Origin: Chitinophagaceae bacterium UBA1931
Lineage (GTDB): Bacteria; Bacteroidota; Bacteroidia; Chitinophagales; Chitinophagaceae
Assembly (NCBI GenBank): GCA_002337125.1
Contig: DDFJ01000004.1
Span: 1,167,889 to 1,231,888 of the forward strand
DNA length: 64,000 bases
Direction of reading: 5' to 3'
Shown: piece after piece, positions 9,086 through 18,274 of the stretch
How positions within the stretch are numbered: the first letter of the stretch is position 1
Layout: each line of letters starts with the position of its first letter
Notes under the pieces: generated by a model
Told to the model about the DNA's origin: nothing
What the model saw: only the letters and a program-made list of their open reading frames with translations
Databases searched by the model: none
Made by a program: the position numbers and the translations under genes

Positions 9086-10465
9086 ATGGCAACAGTAACA
9101 AGAGAAAACATTGGTTTGTTAAACGACAAGCTATCAGTAAAAATCGCAAAAGAAGATTATTTCCCAACGTTTGAAAAAACGTTGAAAGATTACAGCAAAC
9201 AGGCAAATATTCCCGGCTTCCGTAAAGGAATGGTTCCCGCAGGAATGGTAAAGAAAATGTACGGACAAGGACTTTTTACAGAAGAAGTGATCCGCAACAT
9301 TGAAAAAAGTCTGAACGAATATCTCGTAAATGAGAAACTCGACATTTTTGCTCAGCCTCTTCCTTTGCCCAATGCTGATTTTAAGCCCGACATGAATGCG
9401 CCGGCTGATTACAGCTTTGATTTTGAAATTGGTTTAAAACCTGCTTTCGATATCAACCTCGGCAGCATTTCAGCTCCTTACTATAAAGTGAAAGCAACTG
9501 CTGAAATGGTGAACGAAGAAATTGAACGTTTACAAAACCGTTTCGGAAAACTTACTGAACCAGAAGCTGTAAATACAGATGAAAATGTGTTGAACCTTGT
9601 GTTCCAGGAAAGCGATGCAGACGGAAATGTAGTTGAAGGTGGAATTAAAAAAGATAACTCTTTATTAGTTAAATATTTTTCTGAAGCTTACCGTCCTAAA
9701 TTAATCGGACTGAAAAAAGATGACACGCTGGTTCTGCAACTGAACGAAGCGTTTGAAGAAAAAGAACGCAACTGGGTGTTGGGCGATTTAGGATTGAGTG
9801 CTGAAGATGCTGCAGGAAAAAATTTCAAAATCACCATTACCAAAGTTGGTCTTATTGAAAAAAGAGAACTGAACGAAGAATTCTTCAAAGAAGCTTTCCC
9901 CAGAAAAGATATTACTACAGAAGCTGATTTTAAAGCAACTGTTGAAGCTGAAATCCAGGCTTACTGGGATAAACAAAGCAGCAACCAGATTCAGCATCAC
10001 CTCTATCATGTATTGCTTGAAGATACAAAGATGGAACTGCCTGAAGGCTTTTTGAAAAAATGGCTTGCAACAAATACCGACGAAAATAAACAGCCTAAAA
10101 CTGCTGAGCAGGTTGAAACTGAATATCCAACTTTCAACAACCAGTTACGCTGGACGCTGATTACAGATAAAATCATCACTGAAAACAAACTGGATGTTAC
10201 TCCTGAAGAACTGAAGGAAAACATGCGCCAGCAGGTATTGAATTACTTTGGCAGCATGAGCCTTGGCGATGGTAATCTTGATTGGTTAGATCAGTATGTT
10301 GACAGCTTGCTGAAAGATGAGCAACAGGTTGACCAAACTTACCGCCGCCTTGTTACTGAAAAAGTATTTGACTGGGCTGAAACACAAGTGAAAAAAGATG
10401 AGAAAGAAATTTCTGCTGAAGAATTCATTAAGATGAATGAAGAACATCAGCACCATCATCATTAA
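9086..10465 (+). CDS. tig: Trigger factor, ribosome-associated chaperone
   Basis: The 459-residue protein has the trigger factor layout: an N-terminal ribosome-binding domain containing the conserved signature region IPGFRKGMVP, a central FKBP-type peptidyl-prolyl isomerase-like domain, and a long helical C-terminal chaperone domain. It binds nascent chains at the ribosome exit tunnel. The C-terminus ends in a natural His-rich tail (EEHQHHHH). In many bacteria tig precedes clpP and clpX; here those genes lie about 25 kb away. A strong intrinsic terminator follows, and the tRNA-Leu gene lies upstream on the same strand, so co-transcription with it is possible. Confidence 0.92.
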   Translation: MATVTRENIGLLNDKLSVKIAKEDYFPTFEKTLKDYSKQANIPGFRKGMVPAGMVKKMYGQGLFTEEVIRNIEKSLNEYLVNEKLDIFAQPLPLPNADFKPDMNAPADYSFDFEIGLKPAFDINLGSISAPYYKVKATAEMVNEEIERLQNRFGKLTEPEAVNTDENVLNLVFQESDADGNVVEGGIKKDNSLLVKYFSEAYRPKLIGLKKDDTLVLQLNEAFEEKERNWVLGDLGLSAEDAAGKNFKITITKVGLIEKRELNEEFFKEAFPRKDITTEADFKATVEAEIQAYWDKQSSNQIQHHLYHVLLEDTKMELPEGFLKKWLATNTDENKQPKTAEQVETEYPTFNNQLRWTLITDKIITENKLDVTPEELKENMRQQVLNYFGSMSLGDGNLDWLDQYVDSLLKDEQQVDQTYRRLVTEKVFDWAETQVKKDEKEISAEEFIKMNEEHQHHHH

Positions 10466-10492
10466 CAGGCAAAGCTTACATTTTACATATAG

Positions 10493-10520
10493 TCCCGGTC
10501 AGCAATGACCGGGATTTTTT
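10493..10520 (+). terminator. Intrinsic terminator of tig
   Basis: A perfect 8-bp stem TCCCGGTC/GACCGGGA with loop AGCAAT is followed by six T residues. Confidence 0.85.
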
Positions 10521-10522
10521 AT

Positions 10523-11377
10523 TTAGTTATTAAAGAATGCAAAACCTTTAATTGATTTGTATGGGCGTTGAAAAAAATCATCCACTTCATTATTAAACTT
10601 GTCTTTGTAGCCAAAAACAGGAAGACCGTGACCAGCATCAGGAGCAATCCACAAGTTTGATTTGGGAATTGATTGCGCAATTAATAACGTATGCTGAACC
10701 CTGATTACATCATGATCACCAGCCATAACAAGTGTGGGGCATTTTACCGCTGTTAATGCTGCAGGTTTAATGTTGGGTTGTGTAAGAATTAAATTGAAAT
10801 GCCTGATCATGACTTTGTTTTCAGTTGTTGCAGGCTTTTTTTTCAAAGTGTTCAGCATAGTATTAAAATAGTTGATGATAAATGGCTCAACTGTTGAAGT
10901 ATCGCACCAGAGGTTGGCGCCGGTTATTGCAAGCTTTTTAACTTTTTCAGGATGACGCATAGCTAACAGAATCCCGTTAATACCACCATCGCTCCAGCCA
11001 AGTACAAATGCCGAATCGATTTTTAAATGAGATAGTAAAGCTGCATAATCATCCGCCATCATTTCATAACTAAGTGAATCATCCATATGCAACGTATCAA
11101 GTGTATTTCCATGATCTCTGCTGTCAGCAACAATTACTTTGTATTTTTTAGAGAAGTAAGGGATCTGCGCTTCAAAATCAGCAATCGAGCCACTATTACC
11201 ATGAATAATTAAAAGCGGCTGACCGGTTCCATATATTTCATAATACATTTTAATCCCCCTGATGCTGGCATAATTGCCCGCTTTTGAATTATTACCGTAA
11301 GAAATGGAATCTTTTTGCTGAGCATTCAGAAAAACAGCAGGCAGAATAAAGAAGAAAGCAACAAAAAACTGTTTCAT
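10523..11377 (-). CDS. Secreted alpha/beta hydrolase
   Basis: The 284-residue protein starts with a signal peptide ending in LNAQ (about residue 20). An HGNSGS oxyanion-type segment lies near residue 59, the nucleophile motif GWSDGG places Ser129, AGDHDVI supplies a likely catalytic Asp, and DAGHGLP the His. This is a complete alpha/beta hydrolase triad, as in esterases and prolyl-aminopeptidase-like enzymes. The protein is probably periplasmic; its substrate is unknown. It converges with tig and follows the response regulator gene on the same strand, but a terminator at 11399-11440 separates them. Confidence 0.8.
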   Translation of the reverse strand: MKQFFVAFFFILPAVFLNAQQKDSISYGNNSKAGNYASIRGIKMYYEIYGTGQPLLIIHGNSGSIADFEAQIPYFSKKYKVIVADSRDHGNTLDTLHMDDSLSYEMMADDYAALLSHLKIDSAFVLGWSDGGINGILLAMRHPEKVKKLAITGANLWCDTSTVEPFIINYFNTMLNTLKKKPATTENKVMIRHFNLILTQPNIKPAALTAVKCPTLVMAGDHDVIRVQHTLLIAQSIPKSNLWIAPDAGHGLPVFGYKDKFNNEVDDFFQRPYKSIKGFAFFNN

Positions 11378-11398
11378 GTTATTGAATGTTTGTGTTAC

Positions 11399-11440
11399 AA
11401 AAAAGCCCGTTTAAAACAATCAACTCTGTTTCAAACGGGC
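11399..11440 (-). terminator. Intrinsic terminator of the response regulator gene
   Basis: On the minus strand GCCCGTTT (11440-11433) and AAACGGGC (11412-11405) form an 8-bp stem followed by six T residues. Confidence 0.75.
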
Positions 11441-11461
11441 AGTTATTTAAATGGAGCCTTA

Positions 11462-12160
11462 TTATTCAGAAACTACAAGACGGAAACCGTTTCCGTGAAT
11501 ATTTACAATTTCAACTTTTGCATCTTCTTTCAGGTATTTACGCAATTTGGCAATATACACATCCATACTGCGCCCATTGAAATAAGTATCGCTTCCCCAA
11601 ATACGCTTTAACGCTGTTTCTCTTGGAAGCAAATCATTTTTGTATTCGCAAAGCATACGCAGCAGCTCACTTTCTTTTGGCGATAAAGTGCTTGTCTGTC
11701 CGTTTGCAATTAACTGGCGCAGCTTGGGGTTGAAATGATATATACCAAGATCAAATTCCTTGTTTTCTGTTTCGTGCTTGGTTTCTTCGTTACGCTTCAG
11801 GATGGCTTTGATCTTCATCAGCAATACTTCACTATCGAAAGGTTTCGTGATGTAATCATCTGCACCCAGTTTATAGCCGGTTAAAATATCATCCTTCATT
11901 GTTTTTGCACTCAGGAAAAACAAAGGAACATCGGGATCAATATCACGGATTTCTTCAGCAAGTGTAAATCCATCAACATGCGGCATCATTACATCCAGCA
12001 GGCAGATGTCGAATTTTTCACGCTGAAATGCAGCAAGACCTAAGCGTCCATCTCTTTCCAGCACCACATCAAAATCATTCAGCTCCAGGTAATTCTTCAA
12101 TACATTTCCAAAACTGGAATCATCTTCAACTAACAATACTTTTGATTTTACTTCTTCCAT
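11462..12160 (-). CDS. OmpR/PhoB-family response regulator
   Basis: Starting at ATG 12158-12160 gives 232 residues; a TTG 18 bases upstream is less likely. The receiver domain has the acidic pair VEDD (residues 11-14), the phosphoacceptor Asp56 in LLDVMMP, the SAKT switch residue and the KPF lysine. The C-terminal half is a winged-helix DNA-binding domain with the GRSMDVYIAKLRKYL recognition helix. It resembles Bacteroidota RprY-type regulators. No histidine kinase gene is adjacent, so the partner lies elsewhere. The gene is monocistronic with a clear terminator and is divergent from the groES-like gene. Confidence 0.9.
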   Translation of the reverse strand: MEEVKSKVLLVEDDSSFGNVLKNYLELNDFDVVLERDGRLGLAAFQREKFDICLLDVMMPHVDGFTLAEEIRDIDPDVPLFFLSAKTMKDDILTGYKLGADDYITKPFDSEVLLMKIKAILKRNEETKHETENKEFDLGIYHFNPKLRQLIANGQTSTLSPKESELLRMLCEYKNDLLPRETALKRIWGSDTYFNGRSMDVYIAKLRKYLKEDAKVEIVNIHGNGFRLVVSE

Positions 12161-12259
12161 TGTAGAATATTTATTCAAATAAAGTTAATTGATTTGTGGA
12201 TTGATTACAATGCCGACTAATTTTTTGTTAAAGAATCAACCATCTTCCTCCCTTTACTG

Positions 12260-12291
12260 TTTATCCTGATTCATCTACTGTCTTATTTTTG
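12260..12291 (+). promoter_or_regulatory. Promoter of the GroES-like gene
   Basis: TATTTTTG at 12284-12291 is an exact -7 match; TTTA at 12260-12263, 20 bases upstream, is a near match to the -33 TTTG. The gene starts 15 bases after the -7 element. Confidence 0.55.
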
Positions 12292-12306
12292 CAAATATTT
12301 TTAATT

Positions 12307-12678
12307 ATGCGTATCACATCCGACAACCGATTTAAGAAGCTGATCGTTATCGGCGATCGTATTTTAATCAAACCCAGTAAACCTGAAGAACGTACTGCCA
12401 GTGGCTTGTATCTTCCTCCCGGTGTTCAGGAAAAAGATAAAGTACAGCAGGGTTATGTAATTAAAACCGGGCCCGGTTATGCTATTCCTATGCCGGTTGA
12501 TGATGAACCATGGAAGAGCGATGAAGAGCAGGTGAAGTATGTTCCGCTACAGGCAAAGGAAGGTGACCTTGCAATTTTTTTATTAAGCGGCGCAACAGAA
12601 GTGATGTACGAAGGAGATAAATATTTTATTGTTCCGCAAAGTGCAATACTGATGCTTGAGCGGGAAGAAGATTTATAA
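12307..12678 (+). CDS. GroES-like (Cpn10 family) co-chaperone
   Basis: The ATG at 12307 (MRITSDNRF) gives 123 residues; the TTG frame start 18 bases upstream falls inside the promoter. The Cpn10 fold is recognised from IGDRILIKPSKPEERTASGL near the N-terminus, followed by GYVIKTGPG and a C-terminal strand carrying YFIVPQSAILMLE. An insertion of about 25 residues (MPVDDEPWKSDEEQVKYVPL) makes it longer than classical GroES (about 95). No groEL is nearby, so this is probably a second, divergent Cpn10 protein. Whether it works with GroEL is unknown. Confidence 0.8.
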   Translation: MRITSDNRFKKLIVIGDRILIKPSKPEERTASGLYLPPGVQEKDKVQQGYVIKTGPGYAIPMPVDDEPWKSDEEQVKYVPLQAKEGDLAIFLLSGATEVMYEGDKYFIVPQSAILMLEREEDL

Positions 12679-12712
12679 AAAAATGCCCTGCAGAATTGCA
12701 GGACATTTTTTT
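12677..12712. terminator. Bidirectional terminator between the groES-like and lipoprotein genes
   Basis: The stem CCTGCA/TGCAGG with loop GAAT is extended by ATG/CAT after one mismatch, with an A-run before and T7 after. It can serve both convergent genes. Confidence 0.7.
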
Positions 12713-12721
12713 AAATCAGTT

Positions 12722-13110
12722 TTAATTTTTCCGGTCCATATACCATGTTCCACTTCCTGATACACTTGTACCAGACCCCCATGTTCCATTTGTAAGTTTA
12801 CCATCGTTACTGAAAGTTGCCTGGATGCTGAACGTTGAGCCTCCTCCAGTATACGTGTAAGTAGCTTGAATGTATTACCAGTTAAAGTCCATGTTCCTGT
12901 TGCTTTTGAAGAACTGGTAATAGTGCTTCCATCTGCAATTGTTAATACTCCACCCGGCTCAACAACCATTGAATAGCCTGATGATGGTGCTGCAGTTCCG
13001 CTACCATACTTTCCTACCCAGTAACCTTCAATGGGATAAGTAATTGTTGTTTTTTTACACGAGACCATTGCGCCCGATACAAACAATAAAAGAATTAAGC
13101 ATTTTTTCAT
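12722..13110 (-). pseudogene. Lipoprotein gene with a one-base frameshift
   Basis: The frame from ATG 13110 begins with a lipoprotein signal (VSCKK) and a small beta-rich domain (IEGYWVGKYG). After residues GTWTLTGNTFK the uninterrupted frame becomes unrelated basic sequence and runs on to 12673. Shifting frame by one base near 12864-12865 instead gives a Gly/Ser/Thr/Tyr-rich tail, with segments such as TYTYTGGGSTF and NGTWGSGTS, which repeats the style of the upstream part and stops at TAA 12722-12724 (129 residues). One missing base in this sequence explains both. It is either a real mutation or a sequencing/assembly error. The intact protein would be a small surface lipoprotein of unknown function. 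Confidence 0.7.
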
Positions 13111-13276
13111 TTTAAAAGATTTTAGTTAATGTTATTGTGGTGCGAAATTAGTTTTACAAATACATTCATACAATACGTAAAAGAGGTGATACCGCTTCGT
13201 GGTATTTCCGTAATTTCAAGAAGCAAATACAAAACAAGATTTGCAAATCAGTAACTTTCAGCTTAAAATAAAATCT

Positions 13277-14836
13277 ATGGCAGACAAAGAAAAATTCCTG
13301 CAGAGTATAAAAGATGGTTACACGTTTAAAGGTGAAACATTCCGCATTGGTCTTGGTATGCTTGATAAAGAAACAGTAGCAGGTGCTGATGTTTTTCTTG
13401 CGCTGAAAACAATGAACCGTCACGGTTTAATTGCAGGTGCAACAGGTACAGGTAAAACAAAAACACTACAGGTGCTTGCAGAAGGATTGAGTGATGCAAG
13501 TGTTCCTGTTGTATTGATGGATATTAAAGGCGATCTCAGCGGTATTGCTGCAGCAGGAACTTCCAATCCTAAAATTGAGGAGCGGATGAAACTGATGGGC
13601 ATGGAATACAAACCATCTTCGTTTCCAACTGAGCTGATGACACTAAGCTCTAACCAAAAAGGGGTAAGGCTCCGTGCAACAGTGAGCGAATTCGGCCCGA
13701 TTCTTCTTTCAAAAATTCTTGGCCTGAATGATACGCAGCAGGGAATTGTTGCGATGATTTTTAAGTTCTGCGACGACAACAAAATGCCGTTGATTGACCT
13801 GAAAGATTTCACAAAAACCATTCAATACATCAGTGATGAAGGAAAAGATTCCATTGAAAAAGACTATGGCAAAATTTCCACTTCATCAACCGGAACCATT
13901 CTGCGCAAAGTAATTGAACTGCAGCAGCAGGGTGCGGATGATTTTTTTGGCGAACCAAGTTTTGAAGTTGACGACCTGATGAAAATTGGTGACGATGGCA
14001 GAGGTGTTATCAGCGTAATACGTGTAATGGAGCTGCAGGATCGTCCTAAATTATTTTCAACATTCATGCTGAGTTTGCTTGCTGAATTATACGCCAGCCT
14101 ACCTGAAGAAGGTGATATGGATAAACCAAAACTGGTGATGTTTATTGATGAAGCACACCTTGTTTTCCAGGAAGCAAACGAAGCTTTGCTGCAGCAGATT
14201 GAAACAGTGATAAAACTGATCCGTTCAAAAGGCGTTGGTATTTTCTTCTGCACACAAAATCCGCAGGATGTACCGGCAAGTGTGCTTGCACAGCTTGGCT
14301 TAAAAGTGCAGCATGCATTAAGAGCATTTACAGCTGCCGACAGAAAAGTAATCAAGCAGGCTGCTGAAAACTATCCCGAAACAGAATATTACGATGTGGA
14401 TGAATTACTCACACAATTAGGTATTGGTGAAGCATTCATTACCATGCTGAATGAAAAAGGCATTCCAACTCCGCTTGTACATACCATGCTTGTTCCTCCA
14501 CGAAGCCGCATGGATGTATTAAACGATAGTGAAATAGATACCCTGGTTGGCAAAAGCAAACTGGTGAAGAAATATGCGAACACTTTAGATAATGAAAGTG
14601 CATATGAAATCATCACTGCAAAACTTGAAGAAGCTGCGGAAAAAACAAAAGAAGTTGAAGAAGAAAAACAACAGGCAAAGGAAGAGAAGAAAGCTGCAAA
14701 AGATGAAAAAGGTTTCTTTGATAACCCAACAGTAAAACAGGTTGGCCGTACAGCCGCAACCGTTATTACACGTTCATTACTTGGAGCTTTGGGGCTAGGA
14801 GGAAGATCAACGAGGAAGAAGAGTGGATGGTTTTAG
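13277..14836 (+). CDS. HerA-like ATPase, DUF853 family
   Basis: The ATG at 13277 gives 519 residues. Near residues 54-61 the Walker A motif GATGTGKT appears, and LVMFIDEAHLVF is the Walker B motif; FFCTQNPQDVP follows as a sensor-like segment. This is the helicase HerA-like, C-terminal family (DUF853, YjgR-like), of the FtsK/HerA ATPase superfamily. Its cellular role is poorly known. The C-terminus has a charged coiled-coil stretch of Glu, Lys and Ala, then a Gly/Arg-rich tail (GALGLGGRSTRKK). It stands alone, convergent with the accessory gene downstream. Confidence 0.85.
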   Translation: MADKEKFLQSIKDGYTFKGETFRIGLGMLDKETVAGADVFLALKTMNRHGLIAGATGTGKTKTLQVLAEGLSDASVPVVLMDIKGDLSGIAAAGTSNPKIEERMKLMGMEYKPSSFPTELMTLSSNQKGVRLRATVSEFGPILLSKILGLNDTQQGIVAMIFKFCDDNKMPLIDLKDFTKTIQYISDEGKDSIEKDYGKISTSSTGTILRKVIELQQQGADDFFGEPSFEVDDLMKIGDDGRGVISVIRVMELQDRPKLFSTFMLSLLAELYASLPEEGDMDKPKLVMFIDEAHLVFQEANEALLQQIETVIKLIRSKGVGIFFCTQNPQDVPASVLAQLGLKVQHALRAFTAADRKVIKQAAENYPETEYYDVDELLTQLGIGEAFITMLNEKGIPTPLVHTMLVPPRSRMDVLNDSEIDTLVGKSKLVKKYANTLDNESAYEIITAKLEEAAEKTKEVEEEKQQAKEEKKAAKDEKGFFDNPTVKQVGRTAATVITRSLLGALGLGGRSTRKKSGWF

Positions 14837-14875
14837 GTGAAGCACTCCAAACTCTTAGTTTCATCGATATATTCG

Positions 14876-15940
14876 TTAATTATTTTCAAGTAAAATTTCA
14901 CATTGGCTTTTGCCAATTCTAGGCTTAAAAGAAAGAATACAGACTGGGAGTTGTGTTTCAAATGCTATCATAACATGAGTTTTCATTGGCTTCAGCTCAT
15001 CTAAAATGTGTACCATTTCTAATTGCTTTTTTGATATTATTTTAAGGTTATCAGCATGAGCTACGCCAATGTTGAAAACATAGTTTTCCAGTTCTTGTAG
15101 ATAAACAGTTATTCTTCTTGGATCTTCTTCATGATATTTAATTCGTTGTGACAGAGTTATTATCAAATGATAATAATCTTGAAGAGCAATGTCGTTGAAT
15201 ATTGAGGCTACCATACTTGCTAGCTCAGGGTCACTAGATGTGATATTAAGTGATGCAGCCGATCGGAAATCTTGAAACACTCTATTTATAGTACTAAGTA
15301 GTTCTTGCTCAGGCAATATCGAAGGAAGTAATTCTTTTGCTGAGGTGTAAGCATTTTTCTTTGCATTATTATAATAGTCTTGTCCAATGCTTAATAATTG
15401 AATAGAATTATTTTCAAAAGTATTTTTCTTTAATTTTTGTAATAAAAGTATTAAATCAACTGCAGTGATATCAATGCTTACAAGGATTTCAAATGTTCTT
15501 TGCGATAGCGTTGCACATAACTGTACTCCTAATTCTTTTTCATAATCATTATGATAAAACCCTTCTTCATTTCCATATGCGATTATACTTATTAAAGCTA
15601 TGTATTTATAATCGTCATGGCTAATACAAAATTTTCCATACTCATTTTCGCCAATTAACTTCCTTCCGCTTCTCCACTCGTCTAACCAGCCCTTGGCTTG
15701 TTTAAAATTATTTGCTATCAGTTTGTCCTTCCTGTCCCTGACCACATTTGTTTCATTAGTCCCTTTGTTTTCTTTTGCTTTCATGTAGAAAAGAAAGATG
15801 CAGTTATTACATGCCCAAACTAAGTCAGCAGGTTCTCTTTGGGCATTACCTTTTTTATATAAATCCGGAGCAAAAATGAAAGGTCTGCCAAATGATTTTT
15901 GGGTTAGTTTTTTTACAATTTCTTCCTGTTTGCTATTCAA
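14876..15940 (-). CDS. Orphan protein with PD-(D/E)XK-nuclease-like N-terminus
   Basis: The 354-residue protein has no clear homologue that I can name. Its N-terminal part has an ADLVWACNNCIFLFYMKA segment: Asp39, a beta hairpin, and Lys54, which matches the shape of PD-(D/E)XK nuclease-like proteins (D...xxK), preceded by Glu36 and followed by a helix with KQAKGWLDEWR. The middle and C-terminal parts are mainly helical without known motifs. It is noticeably AT-rich compared with its neighbours and has no partner gene. It adjoins a truncated esterase, which suggests it arrived by insertion. It may be a defence-type or DNA-metabolism protein, but that is inference only. Confidence 0.6.
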   Translation of the reverse strand: MNSKQEEIVKKLTQKSFGRPFIFAPDLYKKGNAQREPADLVWACNNCIFLFYMKAKENKGTNETNVVRDRKDKLIANNFKQAKGWLDEWRSGRKLIGENEYGKFCISHDDYKYIALISIIAYGNEEGFYHNDYEKELGVQLCATLSQRTFEILVSIDITAVDLILLLQKLKKNTFENNSIQLLSIGQDYYNNAKKNAYTSAKELLPSILPEQELLSTINRVFQDFRSAASLNITSSDPELASMVASIFNDIALQDYYHLIITLSQRIKYHEEDPRRITVYLQELENYVFNIGVAHADNLKIISKKQLEMVHILDELKPMKTHVMIAFETQLPVCILSFKPRIGKSQCEILLENN

Positions 15941-16042
15941 TGTAATTATAGATATTTAAATTGGTTCTAAGAGGTAAATATACACTACTCATTAATAAAA
16001 CATAACAGTGGATTCTCACAAATGCCCCATGTTTTAACCCAT

Positions 16043-16300
16043 TCAGCAACCAATCAATTCTGCTTTATCACCCGTAGACCATCCGCCTCGATGAACAACA
16101 ATCACCAGTGAAGTGTTTGCAGTTCGGTTTGCAAGTAAACGAAGATCTAACTTCTGACCTGCATTTGCTCTGTAACAAAGATTTGAAATAGTAGTATCCT
16201 TTATTGTGATTGGCCCAACAGGAAGCCGAACCTGTTCAGGTTTACAGCTAATCAATGTGTAAAGAATAAGTGCAGTAAGGAAGAGCGAATGCAACCTCAT
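16043..16300 (-). pseudogene. Truncated lipoprotein esterase (remnant)
   Basis: The frame from ATG 16298-16300 gives a lipoprotein signal (LYTLISC), a spacer, and the start of an alpha/beta hydrolase: GQKLDLRLLANR, then LVIVVHRGGWSTGDKAEL. The last segment is the HGGGW oxyanion-hole region of BD-FAE/lipase-type esterases, but the first Gly has become Arg (CGA). The frame stops after 85 residues at 16043. One frame over, WLLNGLKHGAF continues the esterase-like sequence for about 12 residues (to near 16014) and then homology ends. Nucleophile, Asp and His regions are missing. This is a decayed 5' fragment of a gene that would normally be about 280-300 codons. Confidence 0.75.
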
Positions 16301-16369
16301 AGTGTGCGTAATTTGGTCAAACATCTCAATAGTCAAACGAATTCAGGTAAGGTATAGTTTGAAGGGAAT

Positions 16370-18274
16370 TCATTTAACCTTTAATAAGCCTTCGTTACTG
16401 AGAGTAATTTTTTCCTCCGCCACCAAATGATCAATCACCCGCCAAAACTTTTCTTTCTGTTTGCTGCCCAGCTTAGTTAATAATTCTTTCACTGCAACTC
16501 CATCAATACCCGCTTTTTCTTTCAGGAACAGATGAATACGTTCAAACTCGTCAGCAGAAATTTCATTTCCCTTCTTCCACAAACAAATATCACATATACC
16601 GCAATCAGCAATCGCTTCATCCCCGAAATATTGACCAATCGTTTTGCTTCGGCAAATGGTTTCGTCTTTTACATAATCAATCATCGCCTGCACCCTTGCT
16701 TCAAATTGTTCTTTACGTTGCAATCTGTTTTGCGGATTAATATATAATTCTTCTGTTGCTGGGCGATTCTGCAAAAACTGTAATTGCGGTTTATCTTTTT
16801 GAGGAGTATATTCAATAATACCAAACCTGTGCAGCTGAATCAACGCATCTTTCACCTGCTCAACACCGGTTTTAATAAATGCAGCTAATTGCTTTTCTGA
16901 AATAAAACATTCCATATCAAAGATGCCGCCATAACTGCGCAGCAATCCTTTTACAAACGGATCGAGCTGTGGTTGTTCTTTTTCAAATTCTGCAAGTCGC
17001 TCCTTCGATGATGTAAACACAACTTTTGCAGGAAGAAAAACCTGCTCGGTATACATCATCCAACCTTCCTGTTCCAATGCTTTAAGTGAATACATTGCAG
17101 AATATGCGTTGAGACGAAAGGTTTTCATGAAATCATTCAGATCAAATTCAAACCACTGCCCTTCGCCACTTCCGCTGGGCAACTGCAGGTAATTAACAAG
17201 ATGCTGGTAAACTTTTTTTATTTCTTCAATGGAGGGGAAACGAACGGAAGATAAATTCTTCAATTCGTTCAGATCTCTTTCTTCATACAGCAATACTGCA
17301 TACGATTTCTTTCCATCTCTTCCTGCACGACCAGCTTCCTGGTAATAATTTTCCAGACAATCAGGCACATCGTGATGAATCACAAGCCGCACATCGGGCT
17401 TATCAATGCCCATCCCGAAAGCATTGGTGCAAACCATCACCCTTGTTTCATTCTTCAGCCATGATTCCTGTCGCTTGCTTCGTTCATCATTCGTTAATCC
17501 GGCATGATAATAATTGGCAGAAATTTGTTGCAGTTGTAACAGCTGTGCAACTTCCTGCGTCATGCGTCGGCTTTTGCAATACACAATCGCTGTGCCTGCA
17601 ACATTCTTCAACACCTGTAGAATTTTATTGATGCGGCTGTCGACCTTAAAGACACTGAACGATAAATTATCACGAAGAAATGATCCTTTAAAAACCTGTT
17701 TGTTTTTAAATTGAAGCTGACTACAAATATCATCCTGTACCAATGGCGTTGCAGATGCAGTTAATGCAAGTACAGGAACGCCGGGCAATTCATTACGCAA
17801 CTGAACAATCCGCAAATAAGAAGGACGGAAATCGTAACCCCACTGGCTTACACAATGTGCTTCATCAACTGCAATCAACTGCACATTCATCCCGGGTAGA
17901 TATTCAAGAAATAATTTCGTTTCCAAACGTTCAGGTGATACATACAGGAACTTCAACTTTTCATTCACACACATTTGCAGAATATCTTTCACCTGCGGAA
18001 AAGGCATACCCGTATAAATTGCAGCAGCAGGAATATCTTTTTTGTGTAATGTTTCCACCTGGTCTTTCATTAACGCAATCAGCGGCGATACAACAATGCA
18101 CATTCCGTCTTTTGCAAGAGCAGGCACCTGGAAACAAATACTTTTTCCTCCGCCGGTTGGCAGCAATGCAAGTGTATCCTTACCACTCAGTACCGATTCA
18201 ATAATTTCTTTCTGAAGCGGCCTGAACGAAGAATATCCCCAATAACGGTTTAGTATGGAAGAAATGTTATCCAT
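16370..18274 (-). CDS. recQ: ATP-dependent DNA helicase RecQ
   Basis: The 634-residue protein has the RecQ helicase motifs: ALLPTGGGKSICFQ (Walker A), VDEAHCVSQWGYDFRPSY (DEAH box and aromatic loop), and ATNAFGMGIDKPDVR-type motif V/VI with QEAGRAGRDG. A zinc-binding RQC region has four cysteines in CRSK...CGICDIC. No HRDC domain of standard length follows; a short helical tail ends the protein. RecQ unwinds recombination intermediates and stalled forks with 3'-5' polarity. The start codon lies inside a 12-bp inverted repeat (18262-18314). The gene is probably monocistronic. Confidence 0.93.
   Translation of the reverse strand: MDNISSILNRYWGYSSFRPLQKEIIESVLSGKDTLALLPTGGGKSICFQVPALAKDGMCIVVSPLIALMKDQVETLHKKDIPAAAIYTGMPFPQVKDILQMCVNEKLKFLYVSPERLETKLFLEYLPGMNVQLIAVDEAHCVSQWGYDFRPSYLRIVQLRNELPGVPVLALTASATPLVQDDICSQLQFKNKQVFKGSFLRDNLSFSVFKVDSRINKILQVLKNVAGTAIVYCKSRRMTQEVAQLLQLQQISANYYHAGLTNDERSKRQESWLKNETRVMVCTNAFGMGIDKPDVRLVIHHDVPDCLENYYQEAGRAGRDGKKSYAVLLYEERDLNELKNLSSVRFPSIEEIKKVYQHLVNYLQLPSGSGEGQWFEFDLNDFMKTFRLNAYSAMYSLKALEQEGWMMYTEQVFLPAKVVFTSSKERLAEFEKEQPQLDPFVKGLLRSYGGIFDMECFISEKQLAAFIKTGVEQVKDALIQLHRFGIIEYTPQKDKPQLQFLQNRPATEELYINPQNRLQRKEQFEARVQAMIDYVKDETICRSKTIGQYFGDEAIADCGICDICLWKKGNEISADEFERIHLFLKEKAGIDGVAVKELLTKLGSKQKEKFWRVIDHLVAEEKITLSNEGLLKVK

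Noticed and set aside
10438..10462. The His-rich end of trigger factor as a cloning tag or vector contamination
   Set aside because: The His codons are mixed and preceded by a natural Glu/Gln stretch; the native stop and terminator follow. Such tails occur naturally.
13185..13215. A small hairpin (ATACC/GGTAT around CTTCG) upstream of the DUF853 gene
   Set aside because: The stem is short with a G-U pair, lacks a T-run and is not placed at a recognisable signal.
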